Below are positions 6,265 through 9,483 of a DNA stretch of 9,483 nt, piece by piece. A program made the position numbers and the translations under genes. Numbering within the stretch: position 1 is the first letter of the stretch; every line of letters starts with the position of its first letter. This stretch comes from Nitrospinota bacterium (GTDB lineage Bacteria; Nitrospinota; Nitrospinia; Nitrospinales; VA-1): the NCBI GenBank assembly GCA_022567815.1, contig JADFGI010000091.1:1-9483 (forward strand), written 5' to 3'. Below the pieces are notes generated by a model, which saw nothing but the letters and a program-made list of their open reading frames with translations, was not told the origin of the DNA and ran no database searches.

Positions 6265-8631
6265 ATGGGAAACAGCCAAAACACTCCTACTATAAAAAAT
6301 AACCCGCCAAATGGTTCTGGAAATCTTGAATCATTCGTTTCCAAAATAAAAAATATTGATCTCAACAACGCATCGCTGGACTCTCTGACAGACAGCATCA
6401 AGAATATTTTCGATTGTGAGTCCGCAACTCTTTTCACCTACGACAGTTCAAAAAAAGAAATTTATTCCCAAAACTTCCGTTCCCAATCTTTGGAAGAGAT
6501 GCACTTCAAGGTTTCGGTAAATAATCTGGCAGGGTATGTAGCGGCCACCGGAAAACCTCTGAATATTCGTGATGTCCATTCAAACGAAGAACTCACAAAA
6601 CATCATCAAGACTTGAGTTACGATGACTCATGGGATAATAAAACTGGTTTCAAAACCCGTTCCATGATGCTGATCCCCTTGCCGCATAAAAACAAATTGG
6701 TAGGGGTGATGGAAATCGTCAATAAAAATGATGCCAATCCCTTTCTCGAAACTGATTTTATCCGGGCTAAAGCAATTGCATTGGTGATGGGGTTGGCTTT
6801 GGTCAAGTTGGAAGAACGGAAACACGGCAACGAAAAAGCAGTCGGTCAAAGTAATGATATGGAAAAAATTGAAGAGCAAAAACCAACGAAATTCAGTTAT
6901 TTGATTGCTAATGGGTTTTTAACGGAAGATGAGTTGACCTTGATAGGCAGAAAAAGCCAGGAATCCGGTTCGGATGTCCAAGACTTGCTTGTAAAAGAAC
7001 TTTACCTCCGCCCGCAGGATGTTGGTAAATCTTTGGAAAGTTACTACTACATTCCTTACACGGGATACGATGAGTCTACGGTTAAGCCGGATTTGGAGAG
7101 TTTTGAAATTGATGTTGGAACCCTGCGAAATCAAAGCTGGGTTCCGTTGAAGAATGACGCCACTGGAATGGTGGTTTTAATTAATGATCCCACCGATAAA
7201 AGTGCAATAGAAACAATAAAACAAATCTTCCCTCAAAAGAATATCGATTTCAGAGTTGGATTAAAAATGGATATTCAAGAATATATCAATGGTTTTTATA
7301 AGACTGGAGAAAATCCAAACCTCCCCGAAACGGAAAAATCACCTGAGGACAAAACTTTGGAACTCGTAGTGGATGAAGAATACCAGACCAAGGCTCCTGA
7401 GGATCAGGTCAAAATGCCGGATTCCGGCAACAAGTTTTTCGATGAGATGATCTCAATTGCCATCAGGCAGGGAGTCACCGATATCCATATTGAACCGGGA
7501 ATGGAAGGTAAAAATCTTTTAATCCGGCTTCGCAAAGATAACGCATGCCGGGTTTTTGAAGAAGTTCCATCCAGTGTTCAAAAGGAAATCATAGACCACA
7601 TTAAAAAATTAGCGAACCTGGATACCTCAGTAAACCAACTCCCGCAAAACGGAAAATTTGTTTGGTCCCTGGAGTCTAATAAGTATGAGCTCAGTGTCGT
7701 AATTTTCCCCACCATCGGCAACCTGGAAGATGCCATGATCCGGGTTTCCCAGATTGGAAAACCCGTTCCCCGTTTCATACCCATAACGCAAATGGAATTT
7801 TCCGATCCCAATCTGGATAAAATCATGTCCCGAATCCATGCAAACAAGGGAATGATTTTAGTCACAGGACCCGAGGGCACCGGGAAAACAACTTCACTGC
7901 ACGCCTTTTTGGGCCATCTGAACACTCCCGAAAAGAAAATCGTGACCGCTGAATCGCCGGTGGATATTGTACAAAACGGATTACGGCAAATTCAGATCAA
8001 CGAGGAAATTGGCCTCAATTATGCCTTCGCACTGGAAACCTTTTTATTAGGCAATCCCGATATAATCATGATCGGTGAAATTAATGATACAGCAACCTTG
8101 AAACTTAGCATCGAAGCCGCCGATGAACGGTTATTTTTCTCCTCTCTGCAAGCCAATTCCACAATGGACGCCATCCGAAAAATACGGGAAATGAATATCG
8201 ACTCCAACCAGTTCGCGGATGTATTTTTGCTGATAATGGCGCAAAAGCTGGTTCCCAGTTTATGCGTGGCCTGCAAGGAGGATTATCATCCTTCCCAGGA
8301 AGAATTCGATATGCTAGAGAAGTTTTACGGGAACAACAATTTTGCCGATCTGGGGTTCCAGTACAACGACAATTTAACGCTCAAAAAAGCGGTGGGATGT
8401 AAGCAATGCATCTTCACGGGGTATTCCGGCGAAATCGCCCTCCAGGAAGTTTTGGAAAGGACTCCCGAACTAAACCGGCTCATCGCGCAGAAAGCCTCCA
8501 TTGAAGAGGTCCACAACCAGGCTCTAAAAGATGGGATGGTCACCCTGAGCCAGGACGGTATTTACAAAATAATGAACGGAGACTGCGATTTCAAAAAGAT
8601 TCAGGAAGCCTTTCTTCCTGGCAGATTTTAA
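6265..8631 (+). CDS. GAF-domain GspE/PilB-like protein with a degenerate ATPase (probable pseudo-ATPase)
   Basis: This 788-residue third paralogue has one GAF domain (about 28-182, with N153-K154, F160, D164), an MshEN-like domain (about 208-345), an acidic linker and a GspE-type ATPase fold (about 388-788). Walker A is kept as GPEGTGKT (535-542), and the Walker B glutamate is kept at E605. The rest of the active site has decayed: the Asp box reads TAESPVD (S564 for Asp), Walker B reads GNPD and GEIND (N607 for Arg), and the His-box histidines are replaced by R622 and Q629. Arginines conserved in the two sister proteins are replaced at Q458, S477, E591, L595 and K639. The zinc cysteines (C667/C670 and C712/C715) are retained. 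It may bind nucleotide but should hydrolyse it poorly or not at all. I infer a regulatory or structural subunit, not a dead gene, since the frame is intact for 788 codons. An in-frame stop at 6253-6255 makes 6265 the first possible ATG; no ribosome binding site is visible. Confidence 0.88.
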   Translation: MGNSQNTPTIKNNPPNGSGNLESFVSKIKNIDLNNASLDSLTDSIKNIFDCESATLFTYDSSKKEIYSQNFRSQSLEEMHFKVSVNNLAGYVAATGKPLNIRDVHSNEELTKHHQDLSYDDSWDNKTGFKTRSMMLIPLPHKNKLVGVMEIVNKNDANPFLETDFIRAKAIALVMGLALVKLEERKHGNEKAVGQSNDMEKIEEQKPTKFSYLIANGFLTEDELTLIGRKSQESGSDVQDLLVKELYLRPQDVGKSLESYYYIPYTGYDESTVKPDLESFEIDVGTLRNQSWVPLKNDATGMVVLINDPTDKSAIETIKQIFPQKNIDFRVGLKMDIQEYINGFYKTGENPNLPETEKSPEDKTLELVVDEEYQTKAPEDQVKMPDSGNKFFDEMISIAIRQGVTDIHIEPGMEGKNLLIRLRKDNACRVFEEVPSSVQKEIIDHIKKLANLDTSVNQLPQNGKFVWSLESNKYELSVVIFPTIGNLEDAMIRVSQIGKPVPRFIPITQMEFSDPNLDKIMSRIHANKGMILVTGPEGTGKTTSLHAFLGHLNTPEKKIVTAESPVDIVQNGLRQIQINEEIGLNYAFALETFLLGNPDIIMIGEINDTATLKLSIEAADERLFFSSLQANSTMDAIRKIREMNIDSNQFADVFLLIMAQKLVPSLCVACKEDYHPSQEEFDMLEKFYGNNNFADLGFQYNDNLTLKKAVGCKQCIFTGYSGEIALQEVLERTPELNRLIAQKASIEEVHNQALKDGMVTLSQDGIYKIMNGDCDFKKIQEAFLPGRF

Positions 8632-8663
8632 TACATTTACCCTTCAATTCCGCCTTTCATCTT

Positions 8664-8694
8664 GCACACTTTCTTAACTTGTAATAAAGTGCGC
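8664..8694 (+). terminator. possible terminator hairpin after the third ATPase gene
   Basis: GCACACTTT (8664-8672) can pair with AAAGTGCGC (8686-8694) in a nine-pair stem with one A-C mismatch and a 13-base loop, 33 bases after the stop of the third ATPase gene. The following bases (TTCTAGTTTG) are only weakly T-rich, so this is not a textbook intrinsic terminator. It may instead be a leader structure of the downstream lipoprotein gene. Confidence 0.3.
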
Positions 8695-8770
8695 TTCTAG
8701 TTTGTCCTGTGTTGGTATTATCTTTCTATACCATAACGAAAAAATATTTCCCAAACACTCGCGAATAAAA

Positions 8771-9454
8771 ATGGTTTTTTTTGAATCGGCAAAAATTAAA
8801 CGCTTGCCAAATTACTTGTTAATTCTTTGCCTTGTTGCCACTCTTGCCACATCGTGCACAAATGGAGAGGAAGAATTAATAAAATTAAAGGCCGATGCTG
8901 AAAAAGGAAGAATCTCCGCCCAATATTCCCTCGCACGCATGTACTACAAGGGGGATAAAATCCCCAGAAATTATAAAGAAGCGATGAAGTGGTATCAGAT
9001 CGTTGCGAACAAAGGAAATTACAGGGCTCAATATTTCGTTGGAAACATGTATTTCAGGGGGCATGGAGTTGAGCAGGATTATAAGGAAGCCAAAAAATGG
9101 TTTCTGCTATCTGCAAAACAGGGCAGTAAAGGATCCCAGCATTTTCTAGGGTTCATTTATTCCGATGGACTAGGAGTTAATAAAGATTTAAATAAAGCCT
9201 TAAAATGGTATAAATTGGCGGCTGAACAGAACGATAAAAAGGCCCAATTTTTTATTGGAAACATATACTATGAGGGATTGGGCGTTTCAAAAGACCTGGT
9301 TCAAGCTCATTTGTGGTTCCATCTAGCGGGAGTAAACGGTAATAGGAAAGGTGTTAAATTGAGAGGTAAGGTGGAACAAAAATTGACCCCCGCTCAATAT
9401 GACGAGGCCATTAAATTATATCGGGAATGGAAACCAAAGATGAACAAAGGGTAA
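8771..9454 (+). CDS. Sel1-repeat lipoprotein
   Basis: This 227-residue protein has a lipoprotein signal: basic residues K8, K10 and R11, a hydrophobic core (about 15-25) and a lipobox-like ATSC ending at C29. Residues +2 and +3 are Thr and Asn, not Asp, which by the Escherichia coli Lol rule would favour the outer membrane. Four contiguous 36-residue Sel1-like repeats follow (46-81, 82-117, 118-153, 154-189), with the typical AQ..LG.(I/M)Y..G.GV..D...A.KW...AA pattern. A helical cap ends at LYREW. Sel1 repeats form alpha-solenoid scaffolds for protein-protein contact; the partner is unknown. An upstream TTG at 8702 would add 23 residues, but they precede the signal sequence and do not resemble one, so I chose the ATG at 8771. 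Like its neighbours it lacks a clear ribosome binding site. The gap of 139 bases and the possible hairpin before it leave co-transcription with the ATPases open. Confidence 0.85.
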   Translation: MVFFESAKIKRLPNYLLILCLVATLATSCTNGEEELIKLKADAEKGRISAQYSLARMYYKGDKIPRNYKEAMKWYQIVANKGNYRAQYFVGNMYFRGHGVEQDYKEAKKWFLLSAKQGSKGSQHFLGFIYSDGLGVNKDLNKALKWYKLAAEQNDKKAQFFIGNIYYEGLGVSKDLVQAHLWFHLAGVNGNRKGVKLRGKVEQKLTPAQYDEAIKLYREWKPKMNKG

Positions 9455-9483
9455 CTTAATTGGTAGATTTTTTTCGTCTCATC

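Noticed and set aside
6086..6295. Open frame of 69 codons between the second and third ATPase genes
   Set aside because: It overlaps the start of the third ATPase gene, has no recognisable domain or ribosome binding site, and its composition looks like translated AT-rich intergenic DNA.
6265..8631. Third ATPase gene as a decaying pseudogene
   Set aside because: The frame is open over 788 codons, and Walker A, the Walker B glutamate, all four zinc cysteines and the GAF core are retained, which fits a pseudoenzyme better than neutral decay.
8662..8690. TTGCAC with TAAAGT 17 bases downstream as a promoter for the lipoprotein gene
   Set aside because: The -10 match is poor and the site overlaps the hairpin at 8664-8694; the evidence is too weak to call.
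8713..8733. Inverted repeat TGGTAT/ATACCA with a nine-base loop upstream of the lipoprotein gene
   Set aside because: A six-base AT-rich stem is expected by chance at this length and has no supporting context.
8702..8770. TTG start that would lengthen the Sel1 lipoprotein by 23 residues
   Set aside because: The added residues precede a good lipoprotein signal that begins at the ATG at 8771, so the longer form would bury the signal peptide.

Overview
The window carries four complete plus-strand genes and one broken transposase remnant. The organism is probably a Gram-negative bacterium of moderate G+C. The main genes are GspE/PilB-type secretion or pilus assembly ATPases, and the last gene encodes a Sel1-repeat protein with a lipoprotein-type signal. 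I cannot name the lineage. An environmental group such as Nitrospinota or a deltaproteobacterial relative is only a guess. Recognisable Shine-Dalgarno sequences are weak or absent before all four genes.

Layout. Positions 1-183 hold the end of an IS982-like DDE transposase that runs off the left edge and is cut short by a stop soon after its GDKGY motif. An AT-rich gap (184-394) contains a plausible sigma70-type promoter. Then come three tandem paralogues: 395-3499 (1034 aa, two GAF domains), 3555-6044 (829 aa, one GAF domain) and 6265-8631 (788 aa, one GAF domain). Each has the order GAF sensor, MshEN/GspE N-terminal-like domain, linker, and GspE-type ATPase with a four-cysteine zinc motif. 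After a 139-base gap with a possible terminator hairpin comes 8771-9454, a 227-aa lipoprotein with four Sel1 repeats.

How they may work together. The first two ATPases keep every catalytic motif I could check. The third keeps Walker A and the Walker B glutamate. It has lost the Asp-box aspartate, both His-box histidines and most of the arginines that the family uses between subunits, so it looks like a pseudo-ATPase kept as a full-length gene. The GAF domains keep an NK-x5-F-x3-D core, and GAF1 of the first protein has the full NKFDE signature. The usual c-di-GMP-binding motif of the MshEN domain is eroded in all three. My inference is a ligand-controlled motor module in which two active ATPases and one degenerate paralogue might form mixed rings or compete for the same platform protein. 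No platform, pilin, pseudopilin or secretin gene is in the window, so the machine they drive is unknown.
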